The translations under genes were made by a program, and so were the position numbers. Positions 22,201 through 34,868 of a stretch of 64,000 nt of DNA are shown here, piece after piece (the first letter of the stretch is position 1; every line of letters begins with the position of its first letter). The notes under the pieces were generated by a model. It was not told where the DNA came from. It worked only from the letters and a program-made list of their open reading frames with translations, and ran no database searches. Origin of the DNA: Rosa chinensis (taxonomy: Eukaryota; Streptophyta; Magnoliopsida; Rosales; Rosaceae). Location: NCBI RefSeq assembly GCF_002994745.2, contig NC_037088.1, positions 53,287,897 to 53,351,896 on the forward strand. Direction: 5' to 3'.

Positions 22201-24274
22201 CAGGCGGTACTCAGAAATGCTTGCACTTTTAGAGAGTATGTGCCTTCAGTGAAAAAGGTAATCCCTCGAGATGGCAATGAATCTTATGTCACTATTGAAC
22301 TTAAAGGAAATGAGAATTTGAAGAAAACTGATGCCAAAAAGATAGTTCAAGATAATGCCACAAGTGAAGCCTCAAAGTTGGAGAACACTAATGCTTTTAA
22401 GTTGGTTCAAGGTGAGAAAGCAGATGATTTGAATTGTTCATTGCCAACAGATGGGATGCGAAGTACTCCGACCTGCCCGAGGAACGTTCCTATACACATA
22501 CTGGATGGGAGCGTAGGAGAATGTAATCAAACTACAACCCCAGATTTGTCATTTTCATTCCAGGATTCTGTATTTCATCCTATGGGAAAGATTCGTGTAC
22601 AGCCTAACCTGTTTACAAATCCAGCTGCATCTACTACTACTACTGAACATGAAAGTAATGTATCAAGATCTTGTATTGACCAATCATTTCCAGCTATTCC
22701 ACCTCCATTTACCCCATTCCACCACAATCAAGAGGACTACCACTCATCTCTTTCCTCCACATTTTCAAGTCTTATTGTGTCTTCTCTGCTACAAAACCCT
22801 GCAGCCCATGCTGCGGCTAGCTTTGCAGCGACATTCTGGCCTTACACGAATGCAGAGAACAAGGAATGTTCTCCAGCATGCTCTGCCGGAGGTTTTCCAT
22901 CTAGCCAAATGAACTCCCCTCCAAATATGGCAGCAATTGCTGCTGCGACTGTAGCTGCAGCAACTGCATGGTGGGCAGCCCATGGATTGCTCCCCTTGTG
23001 CGCTCCTCTTCAAACTAGCTTTAGCTGTCCTGTGCCCGTGCCCATGACTGGAGTTTCATCAATGGACAATGATCAAGCTCCTGCAGCCGAGACAAAGAAA
23101 GGACAGGATTCTCTTCAAGTTCCTTGCTTGCAGGATCAACTGCAGGACCCAGAACAGTCAGAAGCTGTGCAAGAACAACATTCACCTCCAAAATCACCAA
23201 CCACAACCTCATCAGACTCTGAAAATGGAGGTGCAAAGCCTGATATTGGATCAAAAGCTGATGATAATGAGGACCTAGCAACAACTGAAGTTCAAGATTT
23301 GAACAAAGCAAAGAGCAAAAAACAGGTTTTCCTTTAATATTGTCAGAGTGGACTACTAGTCCTGTTTCAGTTATTTTGTACTTTTCCCTAATTTCAATAA
23401 TAAATTTTTTTTTTCCTGAAAACAAAGCCAAGAGCAGAAAAAAGGTTTTCCATAAAAATTGATCAGCTAACATAACTCACTACTAGTCCTCCTTTCAATA
23501 CTTTGTACTTTTCCTCTAGTTTCAATAAACCAGTATTTCTTATCTTGCAAAAAAAATACATAGGTGGACCGTTCTTCATGTGGTTCAAACACAACTTCCT
23601 GCAGCGAAGTAGAGACGGATGCATTAGAGAAGCAAGAAAAAGGTGAGGAAGAACTAAAAGAACCTGACATAAACCCAGCTTCTGAGTCTAGTTATCGCCG
23701 CACTAGAAGTATAAGCAACATGAGTGATTCTTGGAAAGAGAGACACATGAATGATTCATGGAAAGAAGTCTCTGAAGAGGTATTTAAACACATTTGTTTA
23801 GTGTATCTATTTGGACAACTGTTTATGATTTAATTGTTCTCTCATCAATTATACTATCTTTTTTAGGGGCGAATGGCTTTTCAAGCATTATTCTCAAGAG
23901 AGGTATTGCCCCAGAGTTTTTCACCTCCACCTGACCTGAATGATAAGGGGCATCAGGACACTATAGAAGGACAGCAAAATAGTGGTGAGAAAGACGGAAG
24001 ATCTCTAATGTTAGACCTGAACAGCAAGGCCTGGGCACCATTTTGTCACCCAGAAGTGGAGAAAATTGCATCACCACCAGGAGGGCTCAACGGTGCAGGG
24101 GGGCTGTTGACATTAGGCCTGGGATATGGAAAGCTAAAGGCTCGTCGAACAGGATTCAAGCCTTACAAAAGGTGCTCTGTAGAGGCCAATGAGAACAGGG
24201 TGGCAAATGCCAGCAGCCATTGTGAAGAGAAAGGTCCCAAGAGGCTTCGCTTGGAAGGGGAAGCTTCAACTTGA
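17081..24274 (+). CDS. LHY: Clock transcription factor LHY/CCA1 (single-MYB, SHAQKFF type)
   Basis: The protein has 775 residues in seven coding exons: 17081-17119, 17205-17316, 17524-17585, 21738-21971, 22069-23325, 23564-23779 and 23867-24274. All junctions are GT-AG and in phase. The N-terminus [20 protein letters not shown] leads into a single MYB repeat (about residues 22-70) that ends SHAQKFFSK at residues 63-71, followed by LEKEAG and a Pro-rich basic stretch ([17 protein letters not shown]). These are marks of the CCA1/LHY group, the morning repressors of evening genes in the circadian oscillator. The rest is low-complexity Ser/Ala/Gln-rich, and the C-terminus has [16 protein letters not shown] and [12 protein letters not shown]. 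The leader upstream of 17081 is probably split by introns that I could not place. Intron 3 is 4152 bp long. Naming it LHY rather than CCA1 rests on the neighbours and the single copy seen. Confidence 0.93.
19187..19219 (+). repeat. (CT)n microsatellite in LHY intron 3
   Basis: A run of about 16 CT units lies in the long third intron of LHY. It is a likely polymorphic marker and no function is evident. Confidence 0.85.
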
Positions 24275-25377
24275 CATTCGATATTGCATGCAAAATCAGA
24301 GGAAACCTTGCTTTTGCAAGTAATGTTATTGTTTCCCCCTTCAGTATATTATATTCCTTTGCGTTTCATTTGAATTTTCAAGTTAGGGAGATCAGGAACT
24401 TGTCTGGGTGTGTGTACCGTATATATGTCTTGCATTTACTCATTCACTACCTTGGACCTTTGCAAATGCACTTGAAGACTTTCTTCATTAGATCGGCCAT
24501 GATATGGCACTTTTAAAGCTGCTTATCAGATAGAAATTTCGAAGTCTACCCATACTTCTGCTGCTTATAGATTTCCGTCTCATGCAATTGGTTACAGGCC
24601 ACTTGATTGTGCTTGTAGTTCTTGCAGCTGAACTGTAGACATATTTTCAGATGTGATGAGAAGCTTTTGCATTTACACTGAAAATAAAGAGTGATGCTTT
24701 CTTATTGTTCTGGCTGTTGTGAGAATGGTCCTCGTACACCGGAATGCAAGCATCATTATACACTGAAATAGTTCAATGGTGGAATATACCTTGGAAGAGT
24801 CGGATGTCTTGGTTTTTTGGTCAAATATGGGGATGATAAGATCCAGTTTCACTAGTGAGAAAAAATGTGTTATTCTTTCCTACGACCAGTTGTGTACAAT
24901 CATTGTGTCACCTTATGCACAGATGAAAAGAGAGATGACTAAGAGGGATACATACATGAATATACAAAGGCCAATGGGGAAGAAAGATCAGAGTTTTTGC
25001 ACACCAAGAGCCAATTAGTGAGAACTGATTGCCATAAGTGTAGTTTGGCACTTGCTATAGCCAAGCTTGAGTACAGCCACTACCCATATTTACAATTGTG
25101 ACCATAGAAAGAATAGAAAAGTTATTTACACAAAACTCGTGCAATGAAGGTAATCTCGCTCGATATTGCCTGTGGTCTACTACACACTTCCCTATAGTAA
25201 ATATTTGTCACTGTTAATAATCATCATCACCATCAGTCACGTAATAAAGTCGTGTCCATCCCCATCATTCCCCAAAGTTCCAAAAACTGCCTGCTGATCT
25301 GACCACAATTTACACCAAACGGGTAATATGCACAAAAAAAAGGTAGTTCGTTGAGAATGGCTGTACACCAGTAATAT
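24275..25377. other. Spacer between LHY and the convergent ATG1 gene
   Basis: This holds the 3' regions of the two convergent genes. No coding region was seen. TTCATTAG- and AATAAA-like signals occur (for example AAAATAAAG near 24683) but I cannot assign poly(A) sites. Confidence 0.5.
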
Positions 25378-25511
25378 TTACTTAGTAATGGAGTCTTTAA
25401 CTTGAACAGGAGTGGGATCTGGTTTGAGAAACTTGATCCGATGGGACTCCAAGTTTACCATGTATTGTTGGACTCGCTTCTTATTAGCCGGAGCCAAGTA
25501 AAATGGAGGGC

Positions 25512-28500
25512 TTAGGGCAGAGAGGTTGCTTCTCCTGCAATAAAAGAGAGCAGAAGCATAGCTTTGGTGTACAATGCTGCTGCACTACCCTTGTTCTCCA
25601 TATACTCGTCAACCTAGAACATAGACAAAGTCTACACAGTCAAAAGATAGTGTCATCTGCAAACAAGAATGCAAATTTATATGAATAAATAAATAAATAA
25701 AATGGCAGCATAAAAGGAACTCACAGCGGCTTTTGTCCCAACGTCTAGAGCTTTTTGGAATATAATTTCCATCGCATCTGGTACTTCAGCAGCACCTACA
25801 ATATAAATGACACAATGAGCAATATATACATGGTAAAACCAGCAAAATCATTTTTACATATTGAACGTCTAACCATCCATATCTTGGACATGATAGGATA
25901 ACTTCTCTGCGCGATCAAATGCAACTAGGAAACCTTGCTCGGCCCAAACTGAAACAGATGACGGCCTAGTAAAGTCTACATTTTCTGAATTGTTTAGCGA
26001 CAAGCCACCCTGAACAACTGAGGATGCATTTGCTGAACTGCTTTCGGGTTCATCCTTTTCAATTGATGCCAGCCAACTGCTGCAAATTTGAAGAGCTTTC
26101 TTCCATATGGCCAAAACAACTAGTTCAACTGAAAATGACTCTAGATACAGTCCTGCATTGTACTGCAACCAAAAGTAACCATTACTTCTATACAAGAGAG
26201 AGATAGAGAGACTTCTCTGTAAAAAATTGAATTACACCTACTGTAAAAAATATCAATCTCTGCCTATATGTACATGTTCCAAATGAAAACTTGCAAGTGA
26301 CGTACCTTTTCCTGAGAAAGATCAGCAAGGACCTGAGCATGCTGATGTAACAGATGGAGCCTGGTCGAAGGATGCAATATAGACAGTCCTTGCACTTCCA
26401 GTAACAGAGTCGATGCACAAGATGCTGGTTCTATAACTGATCCTTGAGTTTGTGAACTTCCCCCACCAAGAGAACCAGCTGCCAGCTCCTCTGTTTTGAT
26501 GACACGTGGTATACCATGATCTTTCTGCTTTGAAGCACAGATAGAAGCTCTAGTTGTGGAATCAAGTTGCAGGGAGTGTTCAAGGTAATATGAGAAACTC
26601 TCCATCGATGCAAAATGAGAATTAACCATTACGTAATCTTTTTCAATGGACTCCATTGAATCCGAAACTGTAAAAACCAAATTAAAGTAATTAAAATAAA
26701 GCACCGGCATACAGAGGGAACTACAAACAGAAATACAAACCTCGGAGCTGATCCTGTAAGTTTGGATCTTGATTAACAGATTTCCTCGGCTTATCACATG
26801 AAAAATCTGGCACAAGACCTTTAATATGTGCAGCTGAATCTAAACTCAGATTTCCAATAGAGGAGTTGATGGGATGCCTGGCATGCAATTGCAACATCGT
26901 ATTGGAGCCAGAAGAACTAGGCTGTTCACCCGTTGATTTAAGTGGTGGAGTGTGTTCAACTTCCACCATCACCCTGCAGATTACGAAAAAAGAAATTATT
27001 GCTCCTTCAATTTCAGCTTCACTACGAATATATGTGGACATAATAAACTGCTATTATATGTACATATAAAATTGATACTCAATTTGTACTAATTGCCAAA
27101 TGCATCCATAACCAATATATAATACAATTATAAGCTATGAAATGAAATGCTTTACCTCACTTCTCTGAGAAACTTGTGATTGAAGAACTCCTGAAACGAC
27201 AGTCGCTCAACTGCATAGAAGGTTTGATTTTTACACTGTTAGCTATTTTGAAGAGTTTAGTAACTTTGGATATTCATATGACAGTTGGAGTATCTTCTCC
27301 CATCCTTGAATTTCTAAATTGATTAATTACACACAACTTGTGTGACACAAGCACAATATCAGAGATGCCTTAAAATAGCAATCATTACCTGGATTTAGAC
27401 GCAAAAGGCTTCTGCAGAGATCTACACAATCTGGATGCAATTCTTCCAAAGCACCTTGTGGAAACCGCAGCTCAGTAGATGTCAGAACATTATGAAAAAG
27501 CTGTATATAGCAGAAAAATGATTAAAAAACAATATAGCTCCTTCAAATATATAACTTTCTTACTAGCCCTTCCAGTGGCTTATTTCTTAAGGATGTGCAT
27601 GGCAAATCTTAAAATTTTCCTACAAAAGGAAATCTAAGGATTCTTCCAAAAACCTGTAATTGACTATTCCCATCAAACGGTAGCTTCCCAGTCACCAGCT
27701 GATATAAAATTGCTCCAACACTCCATAAATCAGCCTGCAAAGACCATAACAATAAGTCAAATATGACATAAGACTGGCAAAGATGCTTAAAATCATGTCA
27801 ATAATGTCACTTTCACAATCTATCACCTTTGCATCATATTTTTGATTCAGAATAATCTCTGGAGCCATGTATAATGGTGAACCACAAAGTGTGTCAGCCA
27901 AGTCTTGGGGTGTGACAGATCTGCAAGACAGGTGAATCAAATATTTAATGACTCCAGAAGGAAAAGGGGGAAGAGAGAAAAAAAAAGACCAAGTACCAGT
28001 TACATGTTGAAATATGTGTCAGTGTGTCACCAATATTTACAATTTTATATTGCCAAAAGAATTTACTAAGGTTTTTGAATTATTCTTGACAAAAGAGGCT
28101 GCTTCAGAAATACTTTTAGAAAAACGATCTTCTGCATATAGAAGGACTGATCATTTTAATAAACTTCTCCAAGTAACTTCTCTGCTTCAGTTCATGCTGT
28201 TTCATTCTCACTAGTATAGTACTTCCATAAGCCACAGATTAAGAACAATAAATTTGGATGACAGAAAGGGAAGAAGCTGAAGTTCAAAAAAGCAGAACTC
28301 TTTTTACCACATGGTTATGTTGAAGGCGCAAAATTGTATGAGCTTAAGACTAACCTGACAACTAATAATGTAAATGGACATGAAGTTTATTGGGTCCTCG
28401 TCCTTCTAAGCAGGCCAAAATTGGGATAGTGCTAAACCGGTGTTGGTGGAATATATTAGCTATGAACCTTTCTACTGGGAAAATGTTATCATGGCAGGAC

Positions 28501-29839
28501 CAAATACAAGCACCACAAAGCTATATAAGTACCATTTACTGGACAGATAGCGGAGATTTTACTTAGGTTGCAGCAGTAAACTTCACAATAAATAGATTAT
28601 TTAGGATCCTACCTTGCAAAACCAAAGTCCCCTATCTTCAATAGTGGGGTTTCCTCATTGGCTGACAAGAGCAAGTTCTACAAATTCAACGAGAAACCAA
28701 GTAAGTAACAAACAAACCTAAATTTAAGCCAAAATTGTCAACGTCATAGAAGTTTATACAATGACGTGTGGGTGCTACATAGTTATACATTGATTGAGAA
28801 TATGTCAAAAAAGTTCTCATGAGCCACAAGCACGACCAATCAAAAAAAAAGCAGAATACCCGACAAATTTGGCAATTTGCAATTTTTGGCTGACTGATGT
28901 GCTTATTAGAATGACGGTCAGAGTTAAATCACCTAAAATATAACATAATAACCCAACAAGGTACACCTTACCTGTGGTTTTAAATCCCGGTGGATGAGGT
29001 GCTTTTCCTGAAGCACTTGCAATCCTGCAGCTGCTCAGGACAACCAAATTAAACATGTCAAAATCCACATAACCACTCACCAGAATAGGTATAAAAATAG
29101 CTAATGTGGAAGAGAATCAAAGCCTTATGATCACTAACAAGAGCATTCCCACTCATCCTAATCATAACTCAGAACCTAACCATCCAGAAATCAATTCTCC
29201 CCATAAAAGCACACACACCAAACTCCCCAATCATTAAAGAAAGCTTTTAACTTTTATCCAATTCTAGAGCTACAATTCAACTTCGGGCACAAACCCAAAT
29301 AAGTAAACACCATAAAGATGAACTACACTACCAAAAACAATCAAACCGAGCATAGAACACAATACCCAATTGCCTCATGAAGTGCCTGGCCACAGTTTCC
29401 GAAACTTTCCCATGGCGCTGTATATAAGCCGCCAAGTCACCACCATCACAGTACTCCAGCACAAGGTAAATTCTTTCCTTGGTCTACAAAACCCAAAAGA
29501 ACCCACATTTAAAACCCAAAACAGTTCAATACCCAGAATTCAAACGCTCTCAAAACCCAGAAAGAAAAAGAAAAAAGCTACCTGGATGGCCTCAAAAAGG
29601 TGAATAATATTGGGATGGTTTATGGTGCTAAGAATCGAAATTTCCTTAAGTAAACTCTCGCTGACTTTTGGGCTCAAGTGTTTCTTGTCAATCTCCTTCA
29701 CCGCAACTTCAATACCCAGTTGGCGATGGGTCGAGCGCCACACGACGGCGAACGAGCCCGACCCGACTTTCGGGCCCAGTATGTAGTCTCCGATCAACCG
29801 GGACTTGTTGGTGTTCGATGGGCCGCCGAGACTATCCAT
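25512..29839 (-). CDS. ATG1: Autophagy-initiating Ser/Thr kinase, ATG1 family (ULK1-like)
   Basis: The protein has 632 residues in thirteen exons: 29582-29839, 29366-29483, 28972-29030, 28613-28677, 27827-27920, 27654-27734, 27389-27500, 27156-27210, 26741-26973, 26306-26667, 25874-26162, 25725-25795 and 25512-25613. All are in phase. The kinase domain is complete: glycine loop GSGSFAVVW (residues 26-34), VAVKEID with Lys48, HRDLKPQ at 139-145, DFG at 162-164, then [11 protein letters not shown] variable linker follows, then a helical region ([12 protein letters not shown] ... [18 protein letters not shown]) resembling the C-terminal domain that binds ATG13. ATG1 acts with ATG13, ATG11 and ATG101 at the start of phagophore formation. 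The reading frame stops early at 25512, and a neighbouring frame continues with a plausible tail (see findings). The ATG1a/b/c subtype is not settled. Confidence 0.9.
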
Positions 29840-32800
29840 GACTGTGTGGTATTGGGTTTCAGTAGAAGAAGAAGATCATTGTGGAGGAGTGGAGAAGAGG
29901 AAGGGCGGCGACGGAGGTTGCAGGCAGTGCTAATGGTGGCTCCGTGTTTGAGAGGATAAAAGGAGAATTGGTCATATTTGGGAATTGGGAACCAAAAAAA
30001 ACACAAACCGTCTGGTTTTATTACTTTTTGCGAGGAAACGACGCCGATGTTGCCAATGAGAATTTGCAGAGAGAGAGAGAGGGAGAGGGAGGGAGAGAGA
30101 GGAGTCCTAAAGTGACACTTTTTTGCTTTCGGAGAGTGAGGGAAGCTTTATCCTAGAGCCAAAGGATGAGTAGACTATGGGTAAACCTGTTTTTAAACCG
30201 TGATAAAAAAACTCCAATCATCTTCTTTTTAAGTGCTGACAAATGGGGTTTTAACTTTTAGAAATGATTTGATGGTCATGATCTTTTAAGGATTAGGCAT
30301 TAGATTTGCTGGTTGAGATTCATTTATGCCTTGGAATTGATCTGTTAAAATAAAAATAAAATTATAAAATTATGAATTTAAGTTTTATTTTTATAATTTT
30401 ATTCACTAATTTCTATATGAATCTCAATCATTTAATACTCGATAAATTAATAACCTCAATAAAATAATATTTTTAGCCGGTCCTAATATGGGGATAACAT
30501 GTTAAATTAATAATTTGATAAATTTATAAGATATTACATTTTAAAAAAAAAAAATTCATATAGACTTCATGCAATATATAAATTAATAATTTCTTGATAC
30601 TTAGTGTTTATGATTCGACTATGAGGCCTTCATAAAGAATGACTCAATCGTTGTTTATTTCTTCTTGAAATTGATGTTACCTTGAATCTCATCTCTGACT
30701 TTTATTCTTTTTTTAAACAGGCCGGTGTAGTTTTCTCAGGCTGCAACAAAAAAATTATTCAATGACTCAATGTCACACTACTTTGAGAGCTTCTTTTCGC
30801 GAAACGGGCTTCATAATAGAACTATCGTCTTCAACTTCATCATCTTGATCATTTTCCAATAGTCCATGACACTTTCAATTATCTGCTGGTCAATCAACAT
30901 AGCATATCAAACAAAATACAACAATATCTAAGAAAATAAAGAATAATTTGATAAATTTATAAGTTATTAATTTATCGATTATTTAGAATTCGCTAAATTA
31001 ATAGAATTTTCTTGACTGAAGACTATTAATTTACAGAATTTTAACTGTATTAAGTCTTCCCTTTAGTAGACTATCAATAGTTTGTTAAGATTTCTAACTA
31101 TATAGAATGCAAACAAAAAAATTTAAAAAAAAAAAAACATTTCACATCACTTTGCAACCATTATGATGATTTTTAACTTTTGATGCGCCTTTACTCTTTC
31201 TGTCACATACATCAAAATTATGGGCCCTATTTAATTACTGTCCCATAGACTCGGCACGTGCATTATAGTCTCTAACCCTTCTGCATACGGGCTTGAGATC
31301 CTAGTCCATATTGCAAGTCCCTTCGCTAATATGGACACCAGATTTCTGGACTTAGTGAAGTCTAGGCAACCCATCAAGTGATTGAGGGTGTTCAAACCCA
31401 GCTCAAGATCTCATCAGAAACCATGTACTGATGATGAACCTTTAACATTTTATTTTTTTGTTTTTTTAGAAGAACATGAACCTTTTAACATTGGTTTCCT
31501 AATTCCTAGTACAATCTATTGTATAAAATTTAACCCCAACTTTGAAAGTCCAATGTATCTGGACAACAAATGAGTCTCTTACATAATGTTACTTTTAGTC
31601 AAATGGAAGGGTATAAGCAGCGTGACTGGTAGGCTATAAGTGAAAATTTTACAATGACGTTGATGTATTAATGAATTGAAGTTCACCACATTATCTTTTT
31701 TTGATCAAGATCACACGGTTTCTCAAAGGCTTTTTAGGCCCAGAAACTAATCCGTACCGGTGATCATGTCAGAACGCTTCCTCCCCCTTAATCACTAAAA
31801 ATATATTGAGATTTAACTCCAATCAACATTGACGGAATTAGAACTCGGGTGTGGGGGTTCCACACCTGGAGGTTCTTACCAACTCGTGGGTATGGTGGTT
31901 ACATGACATTATCTTAATTATTGATGTCATCGTAAGATTTTAATTCTTTAACTGTTTTTTCTTATCACAATGAATGACTTTTTTTTTAAATTCTTTAACT
32001 TGTCACTTGGGTTATGATTAATAATATATAATATTGAATACAAAATAGTTTATTTATTATAAAAATAAGAAAGAGAAAATAAAAAGTTAAAAATCATAAA
32101 CTAACTACTATTGTCCCAACTCTGTGAAAACTGTACCCTATAACTTTCTTTAAAAAAAAATAAAAAATAAAAAAGAGTTTAGGTTTAGGGTGTTATCGTT
32201 GTTTTGTTTTGTGTAATTCTTTTTCTTTCATAGAAAAAAAAAACTTTCTTAAATAAAAAACCGTTATTTATCTAAAATTATAGACTATAGCACATGATTT
32301 TTTGTCAAAATTGCATGTTCATATTCTCTCACCAAAATTTTTTCATTCACAAAAAATAATTTTTAAACACTTCCCGAACTAACAAAACTAAAAAATTATA
32401 ATGCAAATTTTCTTTATGGTTTTTCAACGCAAAAAATAATAAAATTCTTTCGCAGTTTCGGTGTTCCTCAATTGGAACATGTTCTAAAAACCATGTTGTA
32501 CAAATTGTGAGCTTATGGTACAGAAGTTTCAATAAAAATATTGTTAGCAATAAGGTTTAGCAAATTCCTACATGTCATTGCACTTCACATGTGCCCCCAT
32601 GGCACCTCCCAGCGTGCCAAATCATGCAAAGTCTCAATCTATCCGATTTGTCATGTTTGTTAATCTCACCATTGGAAAAACATGATATTTATAATGTGGT
32701 TTCAATTGATGGTGTTAAAAAGCAACAAACGTGACATGTGGCTCATTATTGTATCGATATTGCCGTGACTTAACCACTCATTAGGTGTTGAGTTTTAACA

Positions 32801-34696
32801 CAAAAAGCTTTGGTAAAGTTAAGTGCGAGCCACCTAATTATAAGTTATATTTTTGTTTGTCACTTTTTTAATGTGAGACTTTTCTTCTCTAACATACATA
32901 ATATTGGAATTCTTTAATGAATTTTTTTGTTACAATTTTTCAAAACTGAAAAGCAAGAAAAATTCGTAAAAATTATAAATACAATATGCAAGACACCTTA
33001 ACATTTGATGTATGGATACACCTGGAGCACTTAAGCTGTTCTAAGTTAAAAGGAGCCTTGTATTTTCTCTTATTAAAATGATATTACTAAAGGGTCTATT
33101 CCCTCCAAGGGGTTAGTGAGTTAGTAACTGAGTCAAGACTATAATTGTGGTCACCTAAGTTTAACTCTCACTAGCTCTAGAAGAGCTCGCCCTGTGGCGT
33201 TAATAGAGTTTAGTTGGTTACTCTTTGATACAGTTCTTAGATATTTTCGTAAAAATAATTGAATATTTAATTTGCATGTAGATATATCACATCACTGCCT
33301 AATGGTGTATCCACAAATTGTTACTCGGCAATGACCAAAAAAATAAAGACATATAGCTAGTGTTCTAAGTTTGATCCAGCAATTACACCCTAAATAGTTG
33401 ATCTACATAATAGTATCCATATACTTGACATGCAAGTTAAGGACTCTCTCTCTGAAATGTATCAGACCAGATCATTCATTATTCCCAAGTCTTAAAACTC
33501 TATCTGCTTAAACCCAAATGCCAACAGTTAGGACTTAGGAGATGAAACTAGGGCATAAATAAATCTCCATCAATTCCTCTATACCTAAAAGCATACCAGC
33601 TGATCGATTGATCGACACGTAACCCTGGCCGAACTTTGGCATCTCCAAGTTCCCAATACACACAGAGAGGAGGTCACAACAATTACCAAGAAGAATGCTA
33701 ACCCCAAAACTTATTGTTTCTCATTTCTCCCAAATTCTATTTCATAATTTAGGCAGCCAGTGAAGCAAGCAAACTCAAATCCTGTGAGCTAACACATGTC
33801 AAAGCCTTGTTACAACAAACGCGGCTCTACATGAAAACCCACCATGCATGCCTGGCATTGGGGCTAGAGAGATTTACAATTCACAATTCATAGGGGTTTC
33901 ATATATACTTGGTTTATAGTAGGATTAGTAGCAAAGATTATATATAAGTTCCATAATATATAGTATATTACAGATCTGACATTCCGTAATTATCAAACTA
34001 CATAGTTTACGTTGATGTTTTAAAATACCAAATCTCGAAGGCCATGCAAAATATATATCAGGTTTTATATATGAGAGAGCCTTTGAACTTGAATCGAAAA
34101 CCTCCCACATTGGCCACGCTCACAAAATGCACAGCATTCCATATGAATATATGGTGATATTGTACTGACTGTAGCCCATTCCCCAGACAAATCGTCTCCT
34201 CTTTCTCAAACTCCTAAGCTTGCTAGCTATAGCAATTTACCTATCTCATTACATTCCGGTAGCTATATACTATACATATACAGTTTCTTATACCCAAGTA
34301 CGGACTCGAAGCCTATCATTTATTGGACCATTCTTAGATACGTGTGGAGACTTGTACTTCAAAAGGATAGTTACGAACTTTGTTTGATATACATCATATT
34401 GTTGATTAATTGTTTCAGCGTTTAAACTTTTAGATGAAGGGACTTTAGTTTGTGAAAATATATGGCTTGAAGTTCTGCCCCCATTGCTTCTCCAGTTGCA
34501 GTTGCATGATGAGTTATAATGAGAGAGCGTCATACATTGTTAACTTACTTCTTGGTGATAGATCAAATCATAGATTATTGACAACCAAATTTAATGATAT
34601 TGATATAGGGCTCTCTTTAACATGTCAAAAACATAATTAAGCTTCACTATATGTGTACGTGTATAATGTATGTACAGAGTCGTATTATAAACTACA

Positions 34697-34698
<2 letters not shown>
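29840..34698. other. Long AT-rich intergenic region
   Basis: Just right of the ATG1 start codon is its leader, including a GA-rich tract at about 30068-30103. From 30.2 to 34.7 kb I see only AT-rich spacer with A/T homopolymers and no convincing gene, RNA or complete mobile element. Short open frames here (for example 31382-31573 and 32347-32550) have composition like their surroundings and no recognisable motif. Confidence 0.55.

Positions 34699-34733
<35 letters not shown>
34699..34733 (+). repeat. (CT)n microsatellite before the receptor-pseudokinase gene
   Basis: About 17 CT units end 136 bp upstream of the ATG at 34869, in the promoter or leader. Confidence 0.85.
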
Positions 34734-34736
<3 letters not shown>

Positions 34737-34868
34737 CATTGATACAGAAAAGGCCATATATTTACACATACAGTCCCATATCAAACTGAAGTACTCCTCT
34801 TTTCTTCTTCTTTTAGTACCTTAAAGTTTCCTTGCAAATATTCTCTCAAGTCAGCACTTTCACTGACA

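Noticed and set aside
22789..23473. Minus-strand frames of 74-150 codons opposite LHY exon 5
   Set aside because: Shadow frames of the well-supported LHY coding exon.
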